Below are positions 24,691 to 33,047 of a stretch of DNA of 64,000 nucleotides, in pieces. This stretch comes from Chersky-806 sp038252255. GTDB lineage: Bacteria; Actinomycetota; Acidimicrobiia; IMCC26256; JAENVU01. The notes under the pieces are model-generated. The model had not been told where the DNA came from. It searched no databases and saw only the letters and a program-made list of their open reading frames with translations. The DNA lies in NCBI GenBank assembly GCA_038252255.1, contig JBBSAM010000008.1, positions 1 to 64,000 on the forward strand, read 5' to 3'. Within the stretch, counting starts at the first letter, position 1, and each line of letters starts with the position of its first letter. The translations under genes and the position numbers were made by a program.

Positions 24691-25131
24691 TCAGGGGACG
24701 GGAGGTACGTACCGGCGTTGCGGGTCGACCGGGCTCATCAGGCCGACGAGGTTCCCGTCGGGGTCCTCGACCATCGCGAAGCGCGCGCCGAAGAACGCGT
24801 CGTACGGCTCGCGCCGGCTCCGGTAGCCGGCTGCGGCCAGCTCTCGGTGCTTGTCGTCTACAGCCGCTCGGGTGGGAACGGCAAAGCCGATCACCGCGTC
24901 GCCGGACTGCAGTCGATCATCGCCCCAGATCGCGGCCATCGGCTCGTTGTCGAGGTCGAAGTCGGCGCCGCTCGAAGACTCACGGGTGTGAACGTGGCGG
25001 GCACCTGAGCCCGGTGGCCACTCGTCCGTGGAAAGGTCGACGTCTGCACCGAGCAACCGGTAGAACGCCGTCGACGCATCCATGTCCGAGACGACGAGAT
25101 TGAGCTGCGTGAACTGGGCTCTGCTGGTCAT
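24691..25131 (-). CDS. VOC/glyoxalase-superfamily protein
   Basis: A 146-residue vicinal-oxygen-chelate protein with two beta-alpha-beta-beta-beta modules: FTQLNLVVSDMDASTAFYRLLGADV at the N-terminus and FFGARFAMVEDPDGNLVGLMSPVD at the C-terminus, the latter with a conserved metal-ligand Glu/Asp region. Members include glyoxalases, dioxygenases and antibiotic-binding proteins, so function is open. It lies 75 bp downstream of a same-strand AraC-family regulator that may control it. Confidence 0.82.
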   Translation of the reverse strand: MTSRAQFTQLNLVVSDMDASTAFYRLLGADVDLSTDEWPPGSGARHVHTRESSSGADFDLDNEPMAAIWGDDRLQSGDAVIGFAVPTRAAVDDKHRELAAAGYRSRREPYDAFFGARFAMVEDPDGNLVGLMSPVDPQRRYVPPVP

Positions 25132-25206
25132 TCCTTGCTCCTTCCAGGGGTCCGGGCACCGAGACCATCGCGAACCGGTTGCACCGGCGTCTTGGACTTT
25201 CGGGAG

Positions 25207-26022
25207 CTAGCCGGCGTCAGGCAGGTCGCGCAGCTCGTCCGCCAACCACTCGAGTGGTGTCAACCCCGTCAGCGAGCGCCACTCCTCGTTGAGGTGCGGT
25301 TGGTCGTAGTAGCCACAGCGCGCCGCGACTTCGGCCAGTGATCCGCCGGCGAGCAGCTGGAGGGAGGCTCGCTCGAACCGGAGGACACGAGCCGCCTGCT
25401 TGGGCGCGAGACCGTACTCAGCCTTGAAGCGCGCCGAGAGGTGGCGACGGCTCCAACCGAGGTCGTCCGCCAGCGACGCGACTCGCACCGTCCCGCCTGA
25501 CCACGCCAGCCTCTGCCAAGCGGCGGCAACGTCTGCCGGGATGTCGCGAGCGTCGTCGAGGAAGCGCGACAGGACCGCGTCGAGGACGCCGACACCGTGT
25601 CCCCACCCGGCGTCCGTCGCCAGGCTCTCCACGAGCTCGTCGACCGCCGTCCCCCAGAAGTCGCGCAGATCGACCACCGTGGAAGCCAGCGCGCCCGCGG
25701 GGACCCCAAGCAGGCGCCGGGCTCCGAGCGGAGTCAGCTCGACGCCCACTCCCCAACCCCGGCCGTCGTGCGCCACGGTGGCCGGTCGGCAGTGGAGTCC
25801 ACCGACGAAGGCTTGGAACGAGCCGGCTGCCTGTGGTCCCGGCATCGCGGTGATGTCGAACGGGTCCTGGAGGCTGATCATCACGGTGAGATGCCGCGAA
25901 GGCAGCCCTTGATGAGCGCCGGTGGCGAACCCCTCGTACCGGTGCCACGTGTACCGGTTGACGAGGGCTCGCAGGCGCGGAGCCGGTCGTGCCGCCAGCC
26001 GCACGGTCTCACCCACGGTCAC
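25207..26022 (-). CDS. AraC-family transcriptional regulator
   Basis: A 271-residue protein (GTG start). The C-terminal ~100 residues hold the two helix-turn-helix motifs of AraC proteins: VASLADDLGWSRRHLSARFK then LAEVAARCGYYDQPHLNEEW, ending in the GLTPLEW signature. The N-terminal ~150 residues contain no recognised sensor motif beyond an AraC-type ligand/dimer region (HLTVMISLQDPFDI). It precedes the VOC gene on the same strand, which makes that gene a likely target. Confidence 0.9.
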   Translation of the reverse strand: MTVGETVRLAARPAPRLRALVNRYTWHRYEGFATGAHQGLPSRHLTVMISLQDPFDITAMPGPQAAGSFQAFVGGLHCRPATVAHDGRGWGVGVELTPLGARRLLGVPAGALASTVVDLRDFWGTAVDELVESLATDAGWGHGVGVLDAVLSRFLDDARDIPADVAAAWQRLAWSGGTVRVASLADDLGWSRRHLSARFKAEYGLAPKQAARVLRFERASLQLLAGGSLAEVAARCGYYDQPHLNEEWRSLTGLTPLEWLADELRDLPDAG

Positions 26023-26052
26023 GACGGTAGACGCGCCGGCGCGACGGCGCCG

Positions 26053-26322
26053 CTAGGGCCGGCCGGCAGCCTCCCAATCCAGATGCGCGCGGTGGACCCT
26101 GACCCAGAGCGCGTCGAGCGCCTCATCTCCGATCGTGTCCACGTCGAAGCCGAACAGCTGGCGCAACGCGTCGACCAGCTCGGGCTTGCTGGTCAGCGTG
26201 GACCGGCTCGATCGGGACCCGATGCGCAGGAGCGTCAGGCCTCGCAGCCCGCCGCAGCCCGTGACGACGAGCGCCGGCGCGTCCACGAGCTCGTGGTTGG
26301 TCAACTCGTCTACCCGCTGCAT
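26053..26322 (-). pseudogene. Possible C-terminal remnant of an arylamine N-acetyltransferase
   Basis: 89 residues from ATG 26322. The pattern resembles the last ~85 residues of arylamine N-acetyltransferases: a short beta region, TLTSKPELVDALRQLFGFDV, then an ALWVRVHRAHLDWEAA tail. No catalytic Cys domain precedes it: the upstream frame is antisense to the lipoprotein gene at 26333 and does not look like the enzyme. It is most simply a decayed end of a lost gene, though a free small ORF cannot be excluded. Identification rests on pattern memory only. Confidence 0.4.
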
Positions 26323-26332
26323 ACTCGAGGGG

Positions 26333-26557
26333 TTGCGTATTCGGTCCTCGCTCTTTAGCGCTTTCCTCGTCGTCGCCTCGGCGCTCGCCGTCGGGTGCAG
26401 CGATGCAGGGAACGTCAAGTTCATCGACAACGTCTGCGCGCCCGGATATGAGCGGGTTTCCGGTTCCGGCAAAGACCTGAAGTGTGAGAAGAGCCCCTTC
26501 CGGGCACCCACCACGGTCAGCACCAGCCCAATTCCGCCCCCGGGGACGGGGGTGTAG
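26333..26557 (+). CDS. Small lipoprotein
   Basis: 74 residues from TTG 26333, preceded by GAGGGG. The N-terminus RSSLFSAFLVVASALAVGC is a lipoprotein signal with lipobox AVGC, so Cys19 would be lipidated. The mature part is about 56 residues with two more Cys (VCAPGYERVSG, DLKCEKS) and a Pro/Thr-rich end. Function not recognised. It ends 9 bp before operator site 4, so it is outside the hydantoinase operon, and starts 10 bp from the divergent remnant at 26322. Confidence 0.65.
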   Translation: MRIRSSLFSAFLVVASALAVGCSDAGNVKFIDNVCAPGYERVSGSGKDLKCEKSPFRAPTTVSTSPIPPPGTGV

Positions 26558-26565
26558 ATTTTCTG

Positions 26566-26579
26566 TGACACTGGTGTCA
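26566..26579. promoter_or_regulatory. TGAC-N6-GTCA operator-like site (site 4)
   Basis: TGACACTGGTGTCA, symmetric except for the central two bases, followed by GGTT. It lies 28 bp upstream of the hydantoinase B ATG at 26608, whose GAGGGGG ribosome binding site follows the operator. Confidence 0.75.
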
Positions 26580-26607
26580 GGTTCGTGCACCGTCTGAGGG
26601 GGTCCGT

Positions 26608-28431
26608 ATGGCCGACGTGGATCTGGTGCAGCTGGCGGGCAGCCGGGGGCGGCTGAGCACCGCGCCGAGCGTCGATCAGGTCACCGCCGAGGTGATCCGC
26701 GGCGCGATGGAGACCATCTGCTTCGAGATGGCCGTCTACGTCTCGCGCACCGCGACGACGCCGATCCTCAATCAGAGCAACGAGCGCAACGCGACGATCC
26801 TGGACGCGCAAGGTCGCCTGGCCGCGCTCTCGGTCGGCATCCCGCAGTTCATGCTCACGTCCACCCTGCCGGTGCGCTTCGCGCTCGAGCTGCTCGGCGC
26901 CGACGAGTTCAGGGAGGGCGACGTCTTCGTCGCCAACGACCCCTATCACGGTGGCGGCCACCTCCCCGACTACAACGTCTTCGCTCCCGTCTACGGCGAC
27001 GACCCCACCGCGCCCGGCGGCCGGCGCATGATCCTGATCGCGAGCATCCAGTGCCACCACGGCGACACCGGTGGCGGTGTCCCGGGCGGTTACAACGTCA
27101 CCGCGAACGACATCTGGGGTGAAGGCGTGCGCTGGCCGGCAGTGAAGGTCGTCGACCGCGGCATCGAACGGCGCGACATCCTGTACGCGCTGCAGGTCAA
27201 CAACCGCATCCCGAGCTACATCGGGGACCTGCGCGCCCAGATCGGCGCGGCGCAGCTCGCGGCGCAGCGTCTCGGCGACCTGCTCGACCGCTACAGCTCG
27301 GACACCGTCGAGGAATCCGTCGACTTCATGATCGACTACGCGGCCCGCCGGTTCCGCGAAGAGGTGACCGCGTGGCCCGACGGGGTGTACGAGGCCGACG
27401 CGTACGTCGACCACGACCCGCTCGGGAATCCGGACGTCCACCTCCACGTGAAGATCACCGTCGAGGGTGAGAGGTTGACCATCGACTACAGCGGTAGCGA
27501 CACGCGCCCCGAGCTGCAGGCGTGGTCCACCTTCGGCAACACCCGCGGGTACACGGTCGGCCAGATCGCGTCGATGATGGACCCGGAGATCCCCAAGAAC
27601 GAGGGGTTCTTCGACCAGATCAAGCTCGTGGTCCCCGAGGGCTGCGTGCTCAACCCGCCGCCGGGCAAGCCGGTGAGCGCGGGGACGCACCACCCGGGCG
27701 CGGACGTCGGCGAGGTCATCGCGGTGGCGATGCAGCACGTGCTCCCGGACAAGGCCGTGCCCCAGACCTACAAGACGGGCATCCCGACGATCATCGTCGG
27801 CATCGACCCGGTCACCGGCCAGTCCTTCACCGACCACTCGGCCGAGGTCTACGCGGGCTGGTGCAACGCCGGGAAGGGCATGGACGCCTGGGGCGCGCAG
27901 AACGCGAGCTTCGGCAACCTCTGGAAGGCGACGGCGGAGATCAACGAGAGCCTCTACCCGCACGTGCAGTGGGGCCGTGACTACCGCACCGACTCCGGCG
28001 GTCCGGGCCAGTGGCGCGGGCTCTGCGGGAGCCACTACGAGAAGGAAGTCCTCGTCGACGCGAAGGTCTACACGTACGTGGTCGGCATGAAGTACCCGAT
28101 GCCGGGGATCTGCGGCGGCGAGAACGGTGAACCGAACAAGATGGTCATCCGCTACGGCTCCGACGATCCGTTCGTCGTGAAGCACACCGCGGACTGGGTG
28201 CCGATCGCCGCCGGCGAGCGGGTCATGTACGACTACGGCGGTGGCGGCGGCTGGGGCAACCCGCTGGACCGCGACCCACACGCGGTCCTCGACGACGTGC
28301 TCGACGAGTACGTCAGCTTCGAGGCCGCGACGCGCGACTACGGCGTGGTGCTCACCGGATCGCTCGACGATCTCACGCTCGCGGTCGACCACGACGCCAC
28401 CAACCGTCTGCGCGCGGAACGCCGCAGCTAG
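26608..28431 (+). CDS. Hydantoinase B / oxoprolinase family protein (HyuB)
   Basis: A 607-residue HyuB-family subunit. It has VTAEVIRGAMETICFEMAVYVSRTATTPI at the start, GDVFVANDPYHGGGHLPD (about 105-122), IQCHHGDTGGGVPGGYN and a C-terminal SGGPGQWRG motif, as in N-methylhydantoinase B and acetone/acetophenone carboxylase subunits. With HyuA it forms an ATP-dependent enzyme that opens cyclic amides or carboxylates ketones. The operator upstream ties it to the acyl-CoA regulon, so carboxylation or hydrolysis of a pathway intermediate is more attractive than hydantoin use (inference). Confidence 0.9.
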   Translation: MADVDLVQLAGSRGRLSTAPSVDQVTAEVIRGAMETICFEMAVYVSRTATTPILNQSNERNATILDAQGRLAALSVGIPQFMLTSTLPVRFALELLGADEFREGDVFVANDPYHGGGHLPDYNVFAPVYGDDPTAPGGRRMILIASIQCHHGDTGGGVPGGYNVTANDIWGEGVRWPAVKVVDRGIERRDILYALQVNNRIPSYIGDLRAQIGAAQLAAQRLGDLLDRYSSDTVEESVDFMIDYAARRFREEVTAWPDGVYEADAYVDHDPLGNPDVHLHVKITVEGERLTIDYSGSDTRPELQAWSTFGNTRGYTVGQIASMMDPEIPKNEGFFDQIKLVVPEGCVLNPPPGKPVSAGTHHPGADVGEVIAVAMQHVLPDKAVPQTYKTGIPTIIVGIDPVTGQSFTDHSAEVYAGWCNAGKGMDAWGAQNASFGNLWKATAEINESLYPHVQWGRDYRTDSGGPGQWRGLCGSHYEKEVLVDAKVYTYVVGMKYPMPGICGGENGEPNKMVIRYGSDDPFVVKHTADWVPIAAGERVMYDYGGGGGWGNPLDRDPHAVLDDVLDEYVSFEAATRDYGVVLTGSLDDLTLAVDHDATNRLRAERRS

Positions 28432-28444
28432 CTAGCTTCTTGAC

Positions 28445-30508
28445 ATGGGCTACCGGGTCGGAGTGGATGTCGGTGGAACGTTCACCGACATCATCTGTGT
28501 GACGCCGTCGGGCGAGGTCATCCTCGACAAGACCCCGACGACGCTGGACGACCAGTCGACGGGCGTGATGAACGGCTTGGCCCACCTCGCCGACCGATTC
28601 GACATCTCGCTCCTCGAGCTGTGCGCGCAGCTCGACATCGTGGTGCACGGGACCACGACCGCTGACAACACGATGATCGAGATGGACGGCGCGCCGACCG
28701 GGTTGCTCGTCACCGCCGGCCACCGCGACGAGATCGAGATGCGCCGCGTGCACAAGGAGGAGATCTGGGACCCGACGTACCCGGCGCCGGCTCCGATCGC
28801 CCGCCGCCGCGCGCGCATCCCGATCCCCGAGCGCATGGACCACCAGGGCCACGTGATGCTCGAGCTCGACGAGGACGCGGTCCGGCACGGGGTCCGGCGC
28901 CTCCGCCAGCTCGGGGTCACGTCGATCGCGGTGATGTTCCTGTTCTCGTTCGTCAATCCCGCTCACGAGCGCCGGGCCGCGGAGATCATCCAGGAGGAGT
29001 ACCCCGACGTCGACCACGTGTCGCTCTCCCATGAGGTGATGGCGCGCGGACCGGAGTTCGAGCGCGTCTCCACCACCCTCGTCAACGCGTACGTGGCGCC
29101 GCGGATCGCGTCGTACGTCCACCAGCTCCAGGACAAGCTGCGCGGCGCGGGGTACGCGGGCCAGCTGCTCATCATGCAGGCGACCGGAGGCGTGATGCCG
29201 CCGGAATACGTCGCCCGGCGCGCCGTCACGCTCCTCGCGAGCGGGCCGACCGGCGGTGTGATGGGCGCGGCACTGGCCGCCGGACGCGCGGGCGTCCCGG
29301 ACTTCGTGGCGATGGACATGGGTGGCACAAGCTTCGACCTGTGCCTGGTCCGTGGCGGTCGCCCCGAGATCAAGACCGACTGGAACTGGCGCTACCGCTA
29401 CTACATCGGCCTCCCGATGGTGGACGTGCAGAGCGTCGGTGCGGGCGGCGGCTCGATCGCCCGGGTGCGCCAGGGCGCCCTGCTCGTCGGGCCGGAGAGC
29501 GCCGGCGCCTCCCCCGGCCCGGTCTGCTACGGCCGCGGCGGCGACCGCCCGACCGTCACGGATGCCGACGCGGTGCTCGGCTACCTCCCCGAGGACGGCT
29601 TCGCCGGGGGCCGCATGACGCTCGACATCGCGGCGGCCCGCGCGGCGATCGAGCGCGAGGTCTCGGAGCCGCTCGGTCTCGACGTGGCCGAGGCCGCGTG
29701 GGGGATCGAGCGGATCGTCAACGCCAACATGGCGAACGCGACGCGACGGGTGCTCGCCGGTCACGGCGCAGATCACCGCCGGCTCGCGCTCATCGCGTAC
29801 GGGGGCAACGGCGCGGTGCACGCGTGGGCGATCGCCGCCGAGCTCGGGATGCACAAGATCCTGGTGCCGAAGACCGCGCCTGCGTTCTCGGCGCTCGGCG
29901 TGCTCGTCGCGGACTACGTCGTGGACCTGGTGAGGGCGTACGTCGTCCCCCTGTCACAGGTGGACCTCGGCCGGTTGCGCGACCTGATGCACGAGGTGTC
30001 GGACGAGGCGCGCAAGGAGATGGAGCCGACGGGTCTGACCGACGCGCAGACGGAGGTCACGCTCTTCACCCAGATGTGCTACCCGGGCCAGAACTTCGAC
30101 ATGAGCGTGCCGGTGCCCGAAGGCGAGCGGCTGGACGAGCCCGGGCTGCTCGATCTGGCGGAGCGCTTCCACGACCAGCACGAGGCCGAGCGGGGGTTTT
30201 GCTTCCGCAGCCAGCAGCCGCTCGTGCGCGGGGTGCGCTTCGTGGCCCGGGGCACGACCCCGAAGCCGGACCACTTCGCCGAGCTCGGTTCGGTGAGCGA
30301 AGCGAGCCTGGCCCGGAAAGGCACCCGACCCGCATACTTCGGCGTCGAGTTCGTCGACACTCCCGTCTACGACGGCCCGGCGCTCGGCCCCGGCGCGGCC
30401 GTCGACGGCCCGGCGCTCATCGACGAGCCGTTCACCGTGGTGGTGATTCCTCCCGGGGCAACCGCGCGCCTCGACGAGCTCGGGAACTACGAGCTCACCC
30501 TCGCCTGA
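28445..30508 (+). CDS. Hydantoinase A / oxoprolinase family protein (HyuA)
   Basis: 687 residues, starting 13 bp after hyuB. VGVDVGGTFTDIICV (5-19) and VAMDMGGTSFDLCLV (about 285-299) are the two ATPase-fold phosphate motifs of HyuA, with GPTGGVMGA and GAGGGSIARV between and after. The family phosphorylates a carbonyl or amide oxygen, and HyuB completes the reaction. Full length for the family. No third small subunit, as acetone carboxylase would have, is found downstream; a hairpin follows instead. Confidence 0.92.
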   Translation: MGYRVGVDVGGTFTDIICVTPSGEVILDKTPTTLDDQSTGVMNGLAHLADRFDISLLELCAQLDIVVHGTTTADNTMIEMDGAPTGLLVTAGHRDEIEMRRVHKEEIWDPTYPAPAPIARRRARIPIPERMDHQGHVMLELDEDAVRHGVRRLRQLGVTSIAVMFLFSFVNPAHERRAAEIIQEEYPDVDHVSLSHEVMARGPEFERVSTTLVNAYVAPRIASYVHQLQDKLRGAGYAGQLLIMQATGGVMPPEYVARRAVTLLASGPTGGVMGAALAAGRAGVPDFVAMDMGGTSFDLCLVRGGRPEIKTDWNWRYRYYIGLPMVDVQSVGAGGGSIARVRQGALLVGPESAGASPGPVCYGRGGDRPTVTDADAVLGYLPEDGFAGGRMTLDIAAARAAIEREVSEPLGLDVAEAAWGIERIVNANMANATRRVLAGHGADHRRLALIAYGGNGAVHAWAIAAELGMHKILVPKTAPAFSALGVLVADYVVDLVRAYVVPLSQVDLGRLRDLMHEVSDEARKEMEPTGLTDAQTEVTLFTQMCYPGQNFDMSVPVPEGERLDEPGLLDLAERFHDQHEAERGFCFRSQQPLVRGVRFVARGTTPKPDHFAELGSVSEASLARKGTRPAYFGVEFVDTPVYDGPALGPGAAVDGPALIDEPFTVVVIPPGATARLDELGNYELTLA

Positions 30509-30535
30509 CGCGCGCGCCGCGCGGTGCGGGCGCGC

Positions 30536-30577
30536 GATGGGCCCGGCGCATCTCGGGGCGGAGGCGCCGAGCCCATC
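30536..30577 (+). terminator. Terminator-like hairpin after hyuA
   Basis: GATGGGCccGGCGC (30536-30549) pairs with GCGCCgaGCCCATC (30564-30577) with one internal mismatch loop. It starts 27 bp after the hyuA stop. The rest of the 232-bp gap up to 30740 is GC-rich non-coding sequence apart from operator site 5. Confidence 0.6.
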
Positions 30578-30712
30578 GGGGTGGGGAAGCCAGCTGGTCG
30601 GGTCTTGCTACGCGGGTTCTCCGGGCGTCCGTGCCCGGGCCTCCCCGCAACCCTTCTACGGTCCGGCCGGCCGGTTGGATTGCTCTCCGACCGAGAAATC
30701 CGGCGAACACGC

Positions 30713-30726
30713 TGACATGCACGTCA
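30713..30726. promoter_or_regulatory. TGAC-N6-GTCA operator-like site (site 5) with adjacent -10-like box
   Basis: TGACATGCACGTCA followed by GG and TAGTTT (30729-30734). TAGTTT fits a TAnnnT -10 element, and the GTG start codon at 30741 is 7 bp further on, as expected for a leaderless transcript starting at the GTG. Confidence 0.7.
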
Positions 30727-30740
30727 GGTAGTTTGCCCGG

Positions 30741-31316
30741 GTGCCTGCCTCGCCCCCGTTTCTCGACCCGGACGCGTACGCGGTCATCGAGGCGGCGTGT
30801 GCCCGGCTGATGCCGGCGCACGACGGCCACCCGGGCGCAACCGAGCTCGGAGTCGCGGACTACATCGACGGTCTGCTCGGCGCGTTCCTCGTCGATCCGC
30901 CGCGCATCTGGGCTGGTGGCCCGTTCTCGGGCCGCTTCGGGGGAGACGCCGAGTTCGCGCACTTCCTGCCGCTCGGGCGGCTCGAGGAGCTCGCGTGGCG
31001 CACGCGCATCGAGGGCTCCCGCGGGATTCCGGAGCGGGAGCTGAACGGCCCGGTCCTCGGCTGGCAGGAGCAGTACGAGACCGGGATCGCCGCGCTCGGC
31101 CCGGACTACGTCGCGGTCGACGCGGCCGAGCAGGGTCGCCGCCTCGACGCCGTGCCGGAGTTCAAGCAGCTCATGTACGAGCACGCGTGCGAAGGCGCGT
31201 ACGGCGCGCCCGAGTACGGCGGGAACCGGGACGGTCGCGGTTGGGCCGCGATCCAGTTCCCGGGCGACGTGCAGCCGCGTGGCTACACGGACGTCGAGGT
31301 GGCGGGTCGTGACTGA
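30741..31316 (+). CDS. Gluconate 2-dehydrogenase subunit 3-like protein (small subunit of a GMC dehydrogenase)
   Basis: A 191-residue protein (GTG start) of the Gluconate_2-dh3 family, with LDPDAYAVIEAACARLMP at the N-terminus and FKQLMYEHACEGAYGAPEYGGNRDGRGWAAIQFPG near the C-terminus. In FAD-dependent glucose, gluconate or sorbitol dehydrogenases this subunit binds the flavoprotein and normally brings a Tat signal. No twin-arginine signal is present here, so the complex is probably cytoplasmic. The GMC flavoprotein starts 24 bp downstream. There is no cytochrome subunit nearby. Confidence 0.87.
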   Translation: MPASPPFLDPDAYAVIEAACARLMPAHDGHPGATELGVADYIDGLLGAFLVDPPRIWAGGPFSGRFGGDAEFAHFLPLGRLEELAWRTRIEGSRGIPERELNGPVLGWQEQYETGIAALGPDYVAVDAAEQGRRLDAVPEFKQLMYEHACEGAYGAPEYGGNRDGRGWAAIQFPGDVQPRGYTDVEVAGRD

Positions 31317-31340
31317 GCGCCGAGCCGGCACAGCGGCACG

Positions 31341-33047
31341 ATGAGCGAGAGCTTCGACTGCGACGCGGTGATCGTCGGCAGCGGGCCCGCCGGCGCGACC
31401 GCGGCCGAGGTCCTCACCGCCGCGGGCTGGTCCGTGATCGTGCTCGAGAAGGGCCGCAACCACCTGCTCGAGCTCGAGCCGCCGTTCGGCCCGGCCGGCG
31501 AGGTCTCGAACGACGAGATCAAGTTCAGCCGCCGGCACTTCCTCGGTCCCGATCCGCTGCTCGAGCCACGCGTGTACCGCAACCGTGACGACGAGCGCGG
31601 CGACATCGGCGAGGCGAACAACCTGCCGTCGACCGTGGGTGGCGGAGGGTTCCACGCCGACGGCAAGCTCCCCCGCTTCCGGGAGGAGGACTTCCAGATC
31701 CTGACGACCGCGGGGCCGGTGGACGGTGCGGATCTCGTCGACTGGCCGGTCGACTACGACGAGATGGAGCCGTATTACGCCGCGGCCGAGCGGACCGTCG
31801 GCGTGGCCGGCGAATCCGGCGCGAATCCGTTCGCGTCCTGGCGCGCCGACCCCTATCCGATGCCGCCCGGGCCGGACATGTTCTGCGCGGTGGTCACCGG
31901 CGAGGCCGCCACGCGGCTCGGCTACCACCCGTACCGCGCGCCGACCGGCGTGAACAGCGTCGAGTACGACGGCCGGCCCGCCTGCAACAACTGTGGCTTC
32001 TGCGGTTACTACGGATGCCCGATCGATGCGAAGGGAGATCCGGTCGCTCCGCTACGGCACGCGTTGCGGACCGGCCGGTGCGAGATCCGGCCGGAGGCGT
32101 ACGTCACCGACGTGCTGCGCGACGCGTCGGGCCGGCGGGCGCGTGGAGTGCGGTACCTCGACCACGATCTCGTCGAGCACGAGGTATCGGCGCGCCACGT
32201 CGTGCTCGGCGCCGGCGCGTTCGAGACACCGCGACTCCTGTTGCGCACCGGGCTCGGCAACCCGGACGTCGTCGGTCGCTATCTCATGTACCACTTCCAG
32301 ACGTACGTGCTCGGCATCTTCCCGTACCGGCTCCACGGCCACCGGGGCCGGTCCGTCACACACCTCATGGACGATCCGATCGTGCCCGACGACGCCGCGC
32401 TGGCCGCGGCGCGCGAGGCCGGTCTCCCGTTCGTCCGGGGCGGGATCGTCGAGCACGGCGCGGCCGGGCACCCGGTCATGGAGGGCACCTACTCGCCGTC
32501 CGGGAAGCGGCACGCGCGGGCGATGATGGACTCGCCGATGCGGGACCGGATGGCCGCGTTCACCATGCAGGGCGAGGACCTCCCGCAGGCGGGCAACCGG
32601 ATCGACCTCGATCCCGCGGTCAAGGACGTGTTCGGCTACCCGGCCGGGCGGATCACCTATGCGCCGCACCGGCACGAGATCGTGTGCGCCGAGCACTGGG
32701 CGCCTCGCCTCGAAGCGGTGATGCGAGACGCCGGTGCCGAGCACGCGTTCTGGGCCACCTCGCCACCGATCCCCGGATCGTTCGGGGACCAGCCCGGATC
32801 GCGCGCGCCGGTCTCGCGCCACATCATGGGCAGCGCGCGCATGGGTGACGATCCGCGCACGAGCGTCTTCGACCGGTGGCAGCGGCTGCACGAGATGGAG
32901 AACGTGGTGTGCACCGACTCGTCGGTGTTCCCGACGTCCACCGGCTACGGACCGACCCTCACGATCGTGGCGCTCGCGATCCGCGCGTCGCGGGCACTGG
33001 CCGGCCTGGAACCGCTCCGGTCGAGCCGCACCCGGCCGTCGTCGTAG
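31341..33047 (+). CDS. GMC-family FAD-dependent oxidoreductase (large subunit)
   Basis: A 568-residue protein. FAD-binding GSGPAG is at residues 13-18; the GMC C-terminal domain has SRHIMGSARMGDD and SVFPTSTGYGPTLTIVALAIR with the His/Thr active-site region. A cysteine group C215-x2-C218-x2-C221-x4-C226 (NCGFCGYYGCP) resembles the iron-sulphur-binding loop of bacterial FAD-glucose dehydrogenase. It oxidises an alcohol, probably passing electrons on through an Fe-S centre. With its small subunit it is under operator site 5, so the alcohol is probably a pathway intermediate or substrate rather than a sugar. Its stop abuts the convergent gene at 33048. Confidence 0.9.
   Translation: MSESFDCDAVIVGSGPAGATAAEVLTAAGWSVIVLEKGRNHLLELEPPFGPAGEVSNDEIKFSRRHFLGPDPLLEPRVYRNRDDERGDIGEANNLPSTVGGGGFHADGKLPRFREEDFQILTTAGPVDGADLVDWPVDYDEMEPYYAAAERTVGVAGESGANPFASWRADPYPMPPGPDMFCAVVTGEAATRLGYHPYRAPTGVNSVEYDGRPACNNCGFCGYYGCPIDAKGDPVAPLRHALRTGRCEIRPEAYVTDVLRDASGRRARGVRYLDHDLVEHEVSARHVVLGAGAFETPRLLLRTGLGNPDVVGRYLMYHFQTYVLGIFPYRLHGHRGRSVTHLMDDPIVPDDAALAAAREAGLPFVRGGIVEHGAAGHPVMEGTYSPSGKRHARAMMDSPMRDRMAAFTMQGEDLPQAGNRIDLDPAVKDVFGYPAGRITYAPHRHEIVCAEHWAPRLEAVMRDAGAEHAFWATSPPIPGSFGDQPGSRAPVSRHIMGSARMGDDPRTSVFDRWQRLHEMENVVCTDSSVFPTSTGYGPTLTIVALAIRASRALAGLEPLRSSRTRPSS

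Noticed and set aside
26570..28431. A complete acetone carboxylase operon
   Set aside because: HyuA and HyuB families are present, but no gamma subunit or sigma-54 activator is seen, so the specific name is not supported.
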